Source: Coriaria nepalensis
Lineage: Eukaryota > Streptophyta > Magnoliopsida > Cucurbitales > Coriariaceae
Length of the DNA stretch: 64,000 bases
NCBI GenBank assembly: GCA_027186245.1
Contig: CP114484.1
Location: forward strand, 3,174,501 to 3,238,500
Direction of reading: 5' to 3'
Shown here one piece after another: positions 1 to 10,205 of this stretch (position 1 is the first letter of the stretch; the number at the start of each line of letters is the position of its first letter). Under the pieces are notes generated by a model. That model made no database searches and had not been told where the DNA came from. It saw nothing but the letters and a program-made list of their open reading frames with translations. The translations under genes were made by a program, and so were the position numbers.

Positions 1-63
1 ACCCAGCCGAAAAGTATCAGAGCTTCTCCTTTGAATACTGGGAAGCAGCAGCATTATAGATAG
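1..63 (+). other. Possible 3' end of a coding exon cut by the window edge
   Basis: The first 63 bases are more balanced in base composition than what follows. Two frames stay open and then close: one reads ...KYQSFSFEYWEAAAL then stop, another reads ...SIRASPLNTGKQQHYR then stop. An AT-dinucleotide tract starts directly after, as in a 3' UTR. Either frame could be the C-terminal end of a gene lying to the left; the family is not recognisable from so few residues. Low confidence. Confidence 0.2.
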
Positions 64-708
64 AGTGGCTATTTATAATATATATACATATATATATATA
101 TATATTATCAAGTTCTCTTCTTGATGATTGGTATACTTACGAGATGAAAACGAAAAGGCCCGAAAATTTCGAGTATTTATCATGTAATATGTATACGTAT
201 GAAGGTTGTATTTATGTGTATTTAGCCACCTTAATTTATTATGTATGTTTCTTTGAGTTGGTTTTTTTTGTTTTTTTGTTTTGTTTTTTGTGATGCTTAT
301 CTTATGATCTGCTTGTTCCACGTTGGTTTTTTTAGGGCATGAATATATAGTGAAACAGTTATGTGTTGCTTACCTTATAAGTCAAGTCAAGTCTAACAGA
401 TTGCCCGGTGTACAAGACAATCAGACAAGCATTCCAGCTTTAATTTTATTTATGCTGATCATAAATATCTATTAATCTTACCTATCTTTAATAATTTCAT
501 GAATCATTCTCCTAACCTTGACAAACAAAAAGTTAAACATCTTTTTATCTATAAATCTGTAAATTTCAATGGAGTTAGATTTTCAGATTTACATACCATT
601 CGAACTCTCAATGAAGTTATAACATAAGAACCCGTTGAGATATCAAAGGTCCATAAATAATTACTGGTTGATATTAACGGGTCATAAAACTTATCTTAAA
701 TAGTCTCT
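64..708. other. Non-coding AT-rich spacer with AT microsatellite
   Basis: No gene is visible. The stretch holds a (TA)n-type microsatellite at about 77-108, a T-rich run at 260-292, and from about 635 the first copies of the palindromic repeat families found around the MULE remains (a 'gttgatattaacgggtcataa' type unit at 668-690). Confidence 0.5.
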
Positions 709-770
709 AACCCTCCAAAACTGATGGTTCGATAGGTGGTCAAATCTTCCATCAAGCCATCGATATAGTA
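709..770. repeat. Palindromic repeat family 1, left copy
   Basis: A short inverted unit whose arms read 'gatggttcgat' and 'atcaagccatcgat' around a small centre. The same unit in better form (cgatggctcgat ... atcgagccatcg) recurs at 1530-1825, 4768-4790, 6640-6700 and 7850-8120, so this is a dispersed family tied to the MULE remains here. Confidence 0.6.
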
Positions 771-776
771 ATCCCC

Positions 777-1520
777 ATGAGAATCTTAGTAATGAAAGAA
801 ATTTGGATTTTAGAAATCATGATATGTATGGAGATGAGGATTATGATAATGATAAAAGAACTGTGGAAGAATGTGGTAATAGTCAACAGTGGCTTACCAG
901 TCATAATCTCGAATGACTACTTTGTGGGTGTAGCACTTACCTCCCATATACCCGATGCTTTGTCGGCTCCAGATAACCAGAATTTTATACTCCCCGTTCA
1001 AGACTAGACACAATTTGAAACTGAAATTAATGAAGAGAGTGATGGTGAATATGACAATATTTTTCCTTTTGCTACTTTGTCCACTGCACCGTTTATCGAG
1101 CATTTCAGTGTTAGAAGTAATTCAATCTTGATTGATTCTTATGAATCACACCTAAGGAAGTTTTATCCATTAGTGGGCTTCAGTTCATGCAAAAAGTTAT
1201 TGGTATCGATGAAACATTTTTTGAAGTCTAAATATAAAGGCATACTTCTAACCATAATTGTAATGGATGACAATAAACATCTTTATCCGATAGCTTGGTG
1301 TATAGCTGATTCAGATAACTAGCGTCCTGGACTTGGTTCTTGATTAGGCTATGGGAAAGAATCCTCAATGCCCCTAAACTAGTGTTTGTATCATATCGAT
1401 CAAAGAGTATTGAAAATGTAGTATGTAATGTTTATACTCATGCAAAATACGGTGCATGTATGTGACATTTTAAGAATAATATAAAAAAGAATTTTGAGTG
1501 TGGTGGATTTATCCTAATAT
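777..1520 (+). pseudogene. Decayed Mutator-like (MULE) transposase fragment
   Basis: The best-preserved part is 1197-1322, reading FLKSKYKGILLTIIVMDDNK then HLYPIAWCIADSDN. This matches the start of the MULE transposase catalytic domain, where the family has a DGTFLKGKYKG-like motif followed by a D-x-N-x-x-xYP-x-A segment. A stop at 1321 replaces the residue after DSDN. Further along, in shifted frames, pieces matching the next conserved block (a histidine-containing 'H.KNNIKKNF' type motif at about 1465-1500) are seen. Several stops and frameshifts separate the pieces, so it cannot make a working enzyme. It converges on the Ulp1-like pseudogene on the other strand, the same arrangement as in the MULE at 18-25 kb. 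Confidence 0.6.
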
Positions 1521-1529
1521 TCTATAGTA

Positions 1530-1825
1530 TTTATCCTGATGGCTCGATCAATGAACCGAATACCTATTAAGCCATCGGTTTAAGTCTTTGTCTTCCAAAA
1601 TAGATGGCTTGATGAGAGATCTGACTACCGAACGAGCCATTAATTTTGGAGGCCAGAGACTACTTAAGGTTCAACTCTTTGACTTCTAAAACTAATAGTT
1701 CAATTGGAGATTTGACTACCCATCAAGTCATCGGTTTAAGTTTCTAACCTCCAAAATCGATGGCTCGATTAGATATCTGACTACCAATGGAGCCATCGGT
1801 TTAAATCTTTGACCTCTATAAGTTT
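1530..1825. repeat. Palindromic repeat family 1, cluster between the two converging pseudogenes
   Basis: At least four imperfect units of about 70 bp alternate 'atggctcgat(t/g)agatatctgactacc' with 'gagccatcggtttaagtctttgacctcc'. Each unit contains an inverted pair, so the cluster can fold into several hairpins. It lies between the transposase remnant (+) and the Ulp1-like remnant (-). Confidence 0.65.
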
Positions 1826-1863
1826 GATATATATATCAAATTTATATTATATATCAAACTTAT
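1818..1863. repeat. AT-rich perfect hairpin
   Basis: Arms 'ataagtttgatatat' (1818-1832) and 'atatatcaaacttat' (1849-1863) are exact reverse complements around a 16-base centre that is itself mostly A and T. It adjoins the family 1 cluster. Further 'atatatcaa' copies follow to about 1895. Confidence 0.6.
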
Positions 1864-1971
1864 AAATCAAAATATCATATATCAATATATCAAATTACAA
1901 CTGCAGGCAAACTAACTTATATACTTTTAGAGTCAAGTGTCTATATATCATTGATAAATATCGCAAGATAT

Positions 1972-4669
1972 CTAACTACATAAAAGATCCATACGATCAT
2001 TACAAACGAGCCTTACATCTAAATATGTATGGTGATACTCTAAATATTTTAGCATATACACACCATAATCCCATTTTCCTAAAGACGCGTTCTCATGTAA
2101 GTCGATGACTATAACAATCTCGAATGGTTCAAAGCTGCCCTCAGACGTATCGCTTCTTAACAAATACGAGAGTATCGTACTCATTAGAATTAGCAGTTCT
2201 AAAAGCTTTTTCGTATAGTATTTACTACTTGAGAGGCTGTGCAAGAGACTAATATTGTGTTTAGGAATATCTATGACCAAGGCCGCTCAATGTTCATCAT
2301 TGATGTTGTAAAGGATGTAAAGCCGGTCTACGTGCCTCCATGCCATTTCGATGACATGTGCCTCATCATCGACATATGACTTCATCATAGAGCCGTCTGG
2401 AAATACATATCTTTCTCGATTTTGCTTCTTCAAGTTCTTGAATGTCTCATTTCAATATATATCTAGAAAGTGAGGGAATACTTGATCTAGTAAAGTGGCA
2501 AATTGGTCAAGCAGGTCATTAAACTCTTGTTGTCTCATTCGTAGCAGAAACATGTACTCATCTACATGCTGCAACCATAAAGCAAAAAAATAAAAATAGT
2601 CAATTAAGACAGTTAATTAAGTTAATTATTTTTTCAGAAATTTTTTAATGTATACAAAATAGGTTTCAGAAATAGATTTGAATGCTTATAAAACTGTCTA
2701 GCCATGACGAGGGATGTGATATCCTTTCACAAAAAAAAATCCTTTCCCGCACTTACGGCTTTCGAATCCTACGATCGGGCCCTAACAGAGGAAAATCAAT
2801 ATCTCATAAGAAAATAATGTAAGAAATAAAATAACTTTGAAATGAAGTTAAGGAAAAAAAAAACAACTTACTTCACTATGTGTGTCTCTAGCTATTTTTT
2901 CATTGCTCTTTTGTTACCCTTATTTGGGGTAAGAAGTGGCATCACTAATAATCCATTTTTCTTCATATATTTTTGCTTATTTCCTATGTCTATGAACAAA
3001 TATGTGAGAGTCGGAGCACACTTCTTCATCTTTGACCCTGTCCTATGTTTGTGAACAAATATGTGAGAGTCGGAGCACACTTCTTCATCTTTGACCCCGT
3101 CTGGTCTCAATGATAGGTGAGGTCACATACGTTTCTACTGAATCCTTCGCATCTTCCTCGAGGGGTGGTAGTGGTGTAATCATGGCATCAAATATTGGAG
3201 GTGTTGACAAGTGATGAGATATCGGGGTTGTGGCGGATGGTGGTGAGAATGAGGGAGATTTTGTGGGATCTATCACATCTCTAATATCTATAAGCATTTT
3301 CTCAATCTTTCTTATCCACCTGTTCATATCATCTCTCAATTCTCTAAAAATCTTCTTCATCCCTTCTATAATATTCATTCTAAGCTTGTAATAAGATCCT
3401 CCGACCTCGACATTTTTTTTTCCTTTTCAGCTCAACTTCATCACCTTCTGCTTCTTCTTCATCATCATCATCTACTTCTTCTTTTTTTTCTTCGCCTTTG
3501 ACTTCTACTTTTCCTTTTTCTACTATGTCTTCTTCTTCCTCCAATACCCTTGTCCAATATTCCACACCTTCACCATTCTTATCCATGAAAGGTTGCACAG
3601 TAGTTCAATACTCTTGAGTTGATTCTTCCTTGGTTGGCTTCAGAATTCCTCGAATGATGAGTTGTATTAAACGAAAATCAAAGTTATTTTAATTTTAATA
3701 AGAATGATGAACTAAAATAGTTTAACTAAAGAAATGAAACCTTACTTATTTTTTCTTGATCCACAACTCGACATTTTCATGACTCACGGGCAGATCCACG
3801 GATGACCAATTTAAAATTTGAGGTATGAGATTCTCATTATCCTGTACCCAAGCTTGCCTTCCAAGACAAGGAATGAGTTCAAAATCATATACCTATATAG
3901 TTAATGGATTAACTGTTAGCAAATGTAAACTAAAAAAGGTCAAAGTTAAATATAAACTATAATCTGTAAAGCAAGCGAAAATTTGTATAAGTAATAGGTT
4001 TCCCCTTTCAGCTTCATCCCCTCTGGCCGGTCCCTATATGCAATGACCTAATTCTTAATATCCTTCTTAAGCGATTGAATTGTAGCCTTATAACGAAGTC
4101 TACCCCTAAGGTATTGCTCGAGTCTGGCTAAATTATTGGATATAGACAAAGCCAATGGCCGGATTTTATTCCTCCTCCTTTGTGCCAAAAAGACTGCCTT
4201 ACTGAAGTAGACACAAGCTATCTTCACAATTTCACGGTCCTTGTTACTTCATGACTCATAATCACTTATAACTTTTCTACTAGCTCTAACACATTGACAA
4301 GTTTTCCACCAAGATAATTTTTCAACATGTGGTCATTTTTATATCCGCTTAGTTACGTAATTTGGAAGATATTCACGATATTTCAACCATATCACCAATA
4401 CAAACTCCTTCAGACCAAACTACATAGGCTATCTGTAGTGCGTAAACCACATGCTTCTTCTTGCACTCTACTCATTGAATAATGAAAAATTTAATAATTT
4501 GCCCCGAGTTCCTAAGTTGAACAGATACATCAAGAAAATTAGGTAGGCAAGTAAACCTAAAAGACTTTAATTGTACTGAGGTCAACTTATTCCTTATGTC
4601 AAGAATCACTACTTTTTGCTTTGCTAGTATAGTAATGTGCATCTTGAAACAAAGACCTTGGTCATACAT
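1972..4669 (-). pseudogene. Decayed Ulp1 (C48 peptidase)-like gene with DUF1985-like N-terminal domain, MULE cargo
   Basis: Read right to left. At 4669-4472 the frame matches the start of the plant DUF1985-type domain (KLTSVQLKSF ... SGQIIKFFIIQ). At about 3905-3770 its later block appears (a YEFIPCLG-type segment followed by IPQILNW). A low-complexity acidic and proline-rich linker fills 3598-2900. At about 2330-1972 lies the C-terminal protease part: PYNINDEH (catalytic-type His at 2290-2292), then a TGA where the family has Trp, then LVIDIPKHNISLLHSL, and finally KWDYGVYMLKYLE. In active enzymes this last motif is DCG; here the catalytic Cys is Tyr (codon 2065-2067). MULEs carrying Ulp1-like genes of this layout are known in Arabidopsis, melon and rice. 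It is not functional as read. Confidence 0.6.
2983..3099. repeat. 59-bp tandem duplication
   Basis: Two copies, 2983-3041 and 3042-3099, both containing 'gaacaaatatgtgagagtcg' and 'cacacttcttcatctttgac'. They differ at a few positions. The duplication lies in the linker part of the Ulp1-like pseudogene. Confidence 0.8.
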
Positions 4670-5237
4670 AGGTTCTAGCTTATGATAAATTGGAATTTAT
4701 TTCCCCTTAAATGAAAAAGAAATAAACAAAAGTATACAAAACTCAATTGAAAAAAAAAAAAACTAATACCCGATGGCTCGATGAGAATATGAATGGTCCT
4801 TTGGAACAATCAATGTAAACCCCTCATATTTCTAAACTAGGCATAGTAATGAGAAAATATATTTAAAATGGGCTTATTAGAAACTTTAAATTCTCATTTA
4901 TACATAAATGTCAAAAATATAAATATAAGGGGACTTTTCTTATAATTAAAATTAGTTAAAGGGACTTTTTAAAGAATCTTTAAGATTTGAGAGGGCTTAA
5001 ACTTAATTAATCAAAACAAGTCAATATGTTGCATAAAACCACGGTAAAAATATCAATAGATACTATGAGGTGGCATAATGCATGGTTATGCATTCACACA
5101 TGCCATTAAGGGAAACATGCATGTGGATTTAATTTCATGCAAATAAACATCTAAGTGGCTAAGGTGTCAACAAATTAACTCACTTTTTTTACTATAAATA
5201 GACTGTTTCAGAGTTGATGTCAACAAATCAAAAGGAA

Positions 5238-5432
5238 AACGTGAGAGAGTGAGGGAGAGAAGAAGGGAAGGAGAGGGAAAGGAAAGGAAAGAAAGAAAGG
5301 AAAGGAAAAAGGAGAGAAAGGAAAGAAAGGGAAGGAAAGAAAGGAAAGGAAAAAGGAGAGAAAGGAAAGAAAGGGAAAGAAAGTAAGGAAAGGAAAAAGG
5401 AGAGAAAGGAAAGAAAGAGAGAAAGAGGAAAG
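5238..5432 (+). repeat. Purine-only GA minisatellite
   Basis: About 195 bases with almost no pyrimidines on this strand, built of 'ggaaaggaaaaaggagagaa' type units repeated with a period of roughly 55-60 bp over an AAAGG/GAAAG background. It lies just downstream of a TATA box at about 5194. Long open frames in this tract come from base composition and are not genes. Confidence 0.85.
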
Positions 5433-5941
5433 TCAAGATCTCCGGTCAACCAATTTTGGTAAGTATAGTCTCACTGCAATATCTGGATATTGTTTGTTTA
5501 TTATTATGATTATAATTATATTAATTTAGGATAATATTAATTATTAAGCATGATGACTTGGTTATGTCTACGTTAGGATTATAATTATAGCATGCTAAGT
5601 AGAAGTGAAATACTATGATTACTATGCTAGAAATAAGGATTATAACTAGAATAAACATAATATAGCATGATGATTTGAGGAAAGTACAAACTTTAAACAT
5701 TAAGTGCATATGTTCACATTTCCAGAAGTTAATGTTATGCTAAAATAAATAAAAGAATACGCATGCATAATATTAAAGTGAGGTGCTGCTGGGTCAAAAG
5801 AAGGATCATTTGTCAATCAGAAAAGACCCTAAATGATATTAAAGAAAAGGTCATAAGTGGATCGTTGCAACGGTCATAAGCGGACCGCTGATTAAATATC
5901 AGTTGACATGCCTGTGGTAGCATCCCCAGGGCCTAAGTATG

Positions 5942-6131
5942 TAGAATGATAGGAATTTATGCATGTTAGATATAGGTCATAAATGATAGAAATTTTTGCA
6001 CGTTAGATATAGGTCATAAATAATAGGAATTTATGCACGTTAGATATAGGTCATAAATGATAGAATTTTTTGCACGTTAGATATAGGTCATAAATAATAG
6101 GAATTTATGCACGTTAGATATAGGTCATAAA
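5942..6131. repeat. 37-bp tandem array with alternating (dimeric) units
   Basis: The phrase 'aggtcata' recurs at 5974, 6011, 6048, 6085 and 6122, exactly 37 bp apart. Units alternate between a form with 'gatagaaatttttgcacg' and one with 'aataggaatttatgcacg', so the higher-order repeat is 74 bp. The first unit has 'gcatg' in place of 'gcacg'. Confidence 0.9.
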
Positions 6132-7082
6132 AGCACTAACTCACGATGTCATAAAAAGAATAGCGATGTGAGTAGGACACTATCCTTACTGAGCTTCTAC
6201 CTCATAGATGTCTACTCTGTGTTGTAGGAAATTACAAAGGTAAGGCGGTAAGGTAAGGAACAGGCGAATGGAGGCTATCAGTCTGTGAGATTGTATATAT
6301 GAGACCCGACCTCTTTAAGTAATGAGTTTGAAAAAAAATGAGCACTTCTTATGTATATGTACGTATATGTATATTCAAATAAAGAATAAAGTATTTAAAA
6401 AGTTTTGGGATTACTTTTCTATGACAAAGACTTCCGCAATATTTTCAAATTATTATGTATATCTTTCAAACCGTTTTTGGAAGTAAAGTTAATTTTAAGG
6501 AACAAAATTTTTATATATAAGAAAAAGAAAAAGTAATGCACCTACTAGTTGTATATGTTTCCCTAGAAAAGTATTTGATAAATTAAACAGCTAGTAGGGC
6601 GGGTTGCAATCAAGCAATTTATATGAATAGCTTGATAGCTCAATATCCATTCATATTCCCATCGAGCCATCGAGCAGTTCATATAAACTACTTGATGGTC
6701 TCTAGAACTGTAAATCCTTCAAATTTTCAATTCAAAATATACATAATCACTCAAAATGTTCATAACATTTATAACAATATCCCAATTAATTTCAACGAAT
6801 AAAAATTCATAATTTTAATTGACATACATGATGGCTGCTAGGTTGGTTAATTTTCGTCATTTATTCTGATGCCATTTTCATTATTTGCTCTTCCTTCTCA
6901 GGCGATTCGACCAAAATATCCACTGTTGACCTTTTTTCAGTGTTTTTCTATAGATTTTCTCGAGTATTAACCATTTCTTTTTGCATGGGTTACAAAACAT
7001 TTTTCAGTATTTATATTTGTTATTTAAGTAATTAAATAGACATAAGGCCATTCTATTAAGAAATTTTAACTGGAGTATACTT

Positions 7083-7838
7083 AAAATCAACATTACTTTA
7101 ACTTCTTATATGATATATTGTAATTTGAATAAATGTGAAAATGATTACAAAGATTTAGTTAAGACATATCATTTTTACAAAGATTTAGCTAAGTCACATC
7201 ATTGTGGATATTAATGTGTTTGAATAAATAAAAAAAACACATCATTTTTATATATCAATGTGTGATAACATACTGGACTATTGATGTCAAAGAATTATTT
7301 GTTCAGAACCATTGACATCAATGGGTAATAGAAAAATTCGACCGTTGATGTCAACATGTAACTTGCTTAAAATTCATTGACAAATAATTTTAAATTTTTT
7401 TCCATCTACGTATTAAAAATTACATTAAGAAACCTTTTTCCATATGTCATTTTCTTATATTTGCATGTGCATAACAATTATTACTATATATAACATGTTG
7501 TTTCCTAACATGTGTCCTATACTTCAAATGAATATTACTTCAACTTCCTGTATGATATGTTGTAATTTGAACAAATGTGAAAATGATTACAAAACTTTAG
7601 CTAAGACGCATATTTTTTACAAAATTTAGGTAAAACACATCATTGTGGATATTAATGTGTTGAACAAAAAAGACATAGAATTTATATATCACTAGGTAAT
7701 AACATATTGGATCGTTGATGTCAACGGGCTGTTGTTCAGAACCATTGACATCAATGGGTAGTAAAAAATTCTACCGTTGATGTCAACAAGTAACTTGCTT
7801 AAACCCGTTGATAAATAGTTTTTAGTTTTTTTCCATTG
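7083..7838. repeat. Diverged direct duplication, about 320 bp each, with 'gttgatgtcaac' palindromes
   Basis: Copy A spans about 7083-7403 and copy B about 7525-7838. Both hold 'gtgaaaatgattacaaa', 'acatcattgtggatattaat', 'cagaaccattgacatcaatg' and 'ccgttgatgtcaaca' in the same order, with clear point changes and small indels. Each ends in a set of family 2 palindromes (gttgatgtcaac / ccattgacatcaatgg). No coding sense is seen. Confidence 0.75.
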
Positions 7839-7849
7839 ACCTCAAAACA

Positions 7850-8250
7850 TTAAGTAGTCTTTGACCTCTAAAACCGATGGCTTGATTGGTAGTTAGATCT
7901 CCCATTGAGTCATCAATTTTGGAGGTCAGAGTCTTAAGAATTGACCTCTAAAATTGATGGCTCGATGGATAGTCAGATCTCCCATCGAGCCATCGGTTTA
8001 AGTCTCTGACCTCTAAAATTAATGGCTAGATGGGTAGGCAGATTTCTCATCGAGCCATCGGTTTAAGTTTTTAACCTACAAAACTAATGGTTCGATGGGA
8101 GATGTGACTACCCGTAGAGATCAACTCGTATATTTTTTCTGGCATGTTGAGATCAATGGGTCAGAAACAACTAACATGTTTATATCAATTTATCATTTGT
8201 TTATAACTCGTTAATCTGAACTGGCATTTATTTCTTTTTGATTTTACGAA
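7850..8250. repeat. Family 1 palindromes passing into family 2
   Basis: Between 7850 and 8110 at least five family 1 units occur in both orientations (gatggctcgatgggtagtca, ctcccatcgagccatcggtt). From about 8110 they give way to family 2 phrases (gttgagatcaatgggtcaga, catgtttatatcaattta). The left side at 635-770 shows the mirror order, family 2 outside and family 1 inside. Confidence 0.65.
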
Positions 8251-8493
8251 CTGATCCGTTTATCTCAATAAACTTAATTATTAGATTAGGAGAAAATTAG
8301 AAGGTATATTAATTATTAAGTTAAACTTAAAATAAAGTGTGTAGATAATACGTTCAATTATAGGTCTCATTCACCCCTATAAATAAATAAATTTACTCCT
8401 GAAAAAGCTTACAATTATTATCATTCACTTATTTTAAGACAATACCACTTATGTGTAAAATTCTATGCATTTCACAACCTACAACCCACAATT

Positions 8494-8508
8494 CCCCCCC
8501 CCCCCCCC
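8494..8508 (+). repeat. Poly-C tract (15 C)
   Basis: Fifteen consecutive C residues. On the other strand this is a G-run able to join four-stranded structures. The exact length may be uncertain because such runs are sequencing-error prone. Confidence 0.9.
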
Positions 8509-9392
8509 AACATCCTGCCTTATTTTGAGGGATAATAAGGGATATCTGCTTGAATGTATCATTAAGTTTATTACTTTATTTATTTTTCAAACGAGCTCTT
8601 AGTAGTGGCTGGTCTATAAAATCATATATTAAATTGGGGGTATGTCCTTCCCACTTTGGTGTCCGGTTTTTCTCCAATTTTATATTTGAATCCATGGTAT
8701 ACAGCTTTTATTCCTCCAGATCAAAGGCAAACGCTAACCAGTGTACACCCTAGATATTTAATGAGAAGTATATAGTCTCTGTGTCCTCCTAAGTGACACC
8801 ATGCAATTTTAAGAACTTTTCGAACATGTAATTGAGACAAAAGACGGTAAGTGTAGTATGTTTTAGATTGGTTTCAAATGTAAAAATTAGATAAATTATA
8901 AGAACATAAAGTCGTAAAGTATCTAATTACTCTTCGAAAAGTGAATCCTCTAACTCAATAAATTTACTATACAGAAAAGTCAACCACTGACCGAACTGGT
9001 CATCCATGAGTGCCACTTGTTTGTTTGCAAGATAAGATTTTTTTGTTTTTTGTTTTGTTTTGTTATCAGCCCTATATGAGGTTCAGTACTTAGTTTATAT
9101 ATTGCCAAAATAAACTAAGCTATATCAACAAGCTTAATAGTATAACAACATAATACAAAGATAGTTTATGAATTTTACAATTACTCATGATAGATTAAAG
9201 CCAGTGCCTTTCGTTATGCACTTGAATCAAAAGTCTTGATCATCAAGATATCGACTATACTTCAAAGTACATGATATCTTTCTCCATTTGATTTGAAAAG
9301 AAAGATAAATATAAGAGAAAAAGTATAGCAAAGGACAAAATAACATATAAGAAAAGATGGGAAACAACATAAATTAAACATAGTAAGGGTAC

Positions 9393-9590
9393 TTACTCTT
9401 TATCTTTATTAAGCTTTTTTCGATCCATCCACTTTATTATCTTGCGTAATATTTTTGGGTTTGGAGTACGCAAAATGTTTCTAACTTCTATAGTAGATCT
9501 CTTATTTATTTCAACCACGAATGAAGACTGAACATGTTTACTCTGCTTTATTTGCTTCTTTTTAGTTGTTTCTGACCTCCTCTCAAACAT
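9393..9590 (-). pseudogene. Possible fragment of a second Ulp1-like MULE cargo gene
   Basis: A 65-residue open frame, lysine/arginine-rich, containing KHVQSSFVVEINK and PNPKILRKIIKWMDRKKLNK. The pattern of a basic 'K.V.SSFV' segment followed by a helical 'ILRKIIKWM' stretch resembles the region just before the C48 catalytic domain in plant Ulp1-like MULE genes. It is placed next to family 2 repeats, as the other Ulp1 remnant is placed next to family 1. No catalytic motif follows. The call rests on pattern memory only. Confidence 0.25.
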
Positions 9591-9654
9591 GGCAAGTTAT
9601 GGCACACTGGCTCCCACTACAAAATAACATATAAGAGATAAATTAAACATAGTA

Positions 9655-9923
9655 AGATGTCATTTATTTTTAACCCGTTGATATCAATGTGTCAGTTGTT
9701 TATGACCCGTTGTCTTCAACGAGTCAATTGTTTATGACCCATTGACATCAACTAGTCAGTTGTTTATGGACTGTTGATATTAACGGACCAATTTTCTGAA
9801 AATCTATATTTCAACAGATCTATTATTTATGGTTAGTTAGAATTAGATAATGTTTGCCCATTGATATCAACAGTGTAAAATAACTGACTCATTGATGTCA
9901 ACAAATCATAAACAACTGACACA
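9655..9923. repeat. Palindromic repeat family 2 cluster
   Basis: At least five units of about 42 bp: a 'cccgttgatatcaatg' type palindrome followed by 'agttgtttatgacc'. Variants include 'gttgtcttcaacg', 'cattgacatcaact' and 'gttgatattaacgg'. The cluster ends abruptly at about 9923, where coding-like sequence of the 25K-like pseudogene begins, so this is probably a transposon edge. Confidence 0.7.
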
Positions 9924-10205
9924 ACATATTTTGCGGTACTTGACTAAATACGTCTTCCATGGCCTCTTTAAGTTCTGCCACCATTGCCGTTCTTGCGACT
10001 TCCACATCTATAAATCTACCACCACCGTTCAAAATATCATCATCATTAATAACACATACATATTTTATATATCTGTACTTGTAGAATGTTAGGATCTTTT
10101 GATGATTACCGAAGCGAGAGCCATCCATTTGAGAACGGAGAGGACGAGAAGCTGAGGAGGAAGCTTGTTGTAACTGAAACCTGATCGGAAGTTATTGCTC
10201 CGCAT
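9924..10205 (-). pseudogene. Truncated U11/U12 snRNP 25 kDa-like gene
   Basis: Read right to left. Exon A (10205-10110) starts with an ATG and reads MRSNNFRSGFSYNKLPPQLL then VLSVLK; one base appears lost there, after which DGSRF restores the family pattern. A GT at 10109 opens a short intron that closes with 'tttatag', and exon B (10007-about 9924) continues in phase as DVEVARTAMVAELKEAMEDV then FSQVPQN. This fits the N-terminal half of the ubiquitin-like domain of plant SNRNP25-like proteins of the minor spliceosome. The rest of the domain is absent: sequence switches to family 2 repeats. The frameshift and truncation make it a likely pseudogene. A sequence error could explain the frameshift but not the truncation. 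Confidence 0.5.

Larger units (their letters stand above)
4790..6600 (+). mobile_element. Possible solo LTR (Ty3/gypsy chromovirus-like), ends undefined
   Basis: The segment has the composition of an LTR rather than a gene: an AT-rich left part with 'ggggacttttcttataatt' and 'aaagggactttttaaag' phrases, a TATA box (ctataaatag, about 5194-5203), a purine-rich stretch, a possible splice donor (ttggtaagtatag, about 5457), a tandem array, and a T-rich end with a fragment like 'cttccgcaatattttcaaa'. These phrases resemble Del/Tekay-type LTRs from memory. It is bracketed by inverted copies of family 1 (cgatggctcgatgagaatatg at about 4772; cattcatattcccatcgag at about 6652). I found no TG...CA ends or target duplication. 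Confidence 0.3.

Noticed and set aside
3380..3598. Acidic 72-aa frame as a stand-alone protein
   Set aside because: It is the low-complexity linker of the Ulp1-like pseudogene.
5167..5449. Two overlapping open frames (89 and 73 aa) rich in Phe, Leu, Ser
   Set aside because: They are the reverse translation of the purine minisatellite; low-complexity protein produced by base composition.
5942..6131. CRISPR-like array
   Set aside because: Direct 37-bp repeats without spacers in a plant nuclear window; an ordinary tandem repeat.
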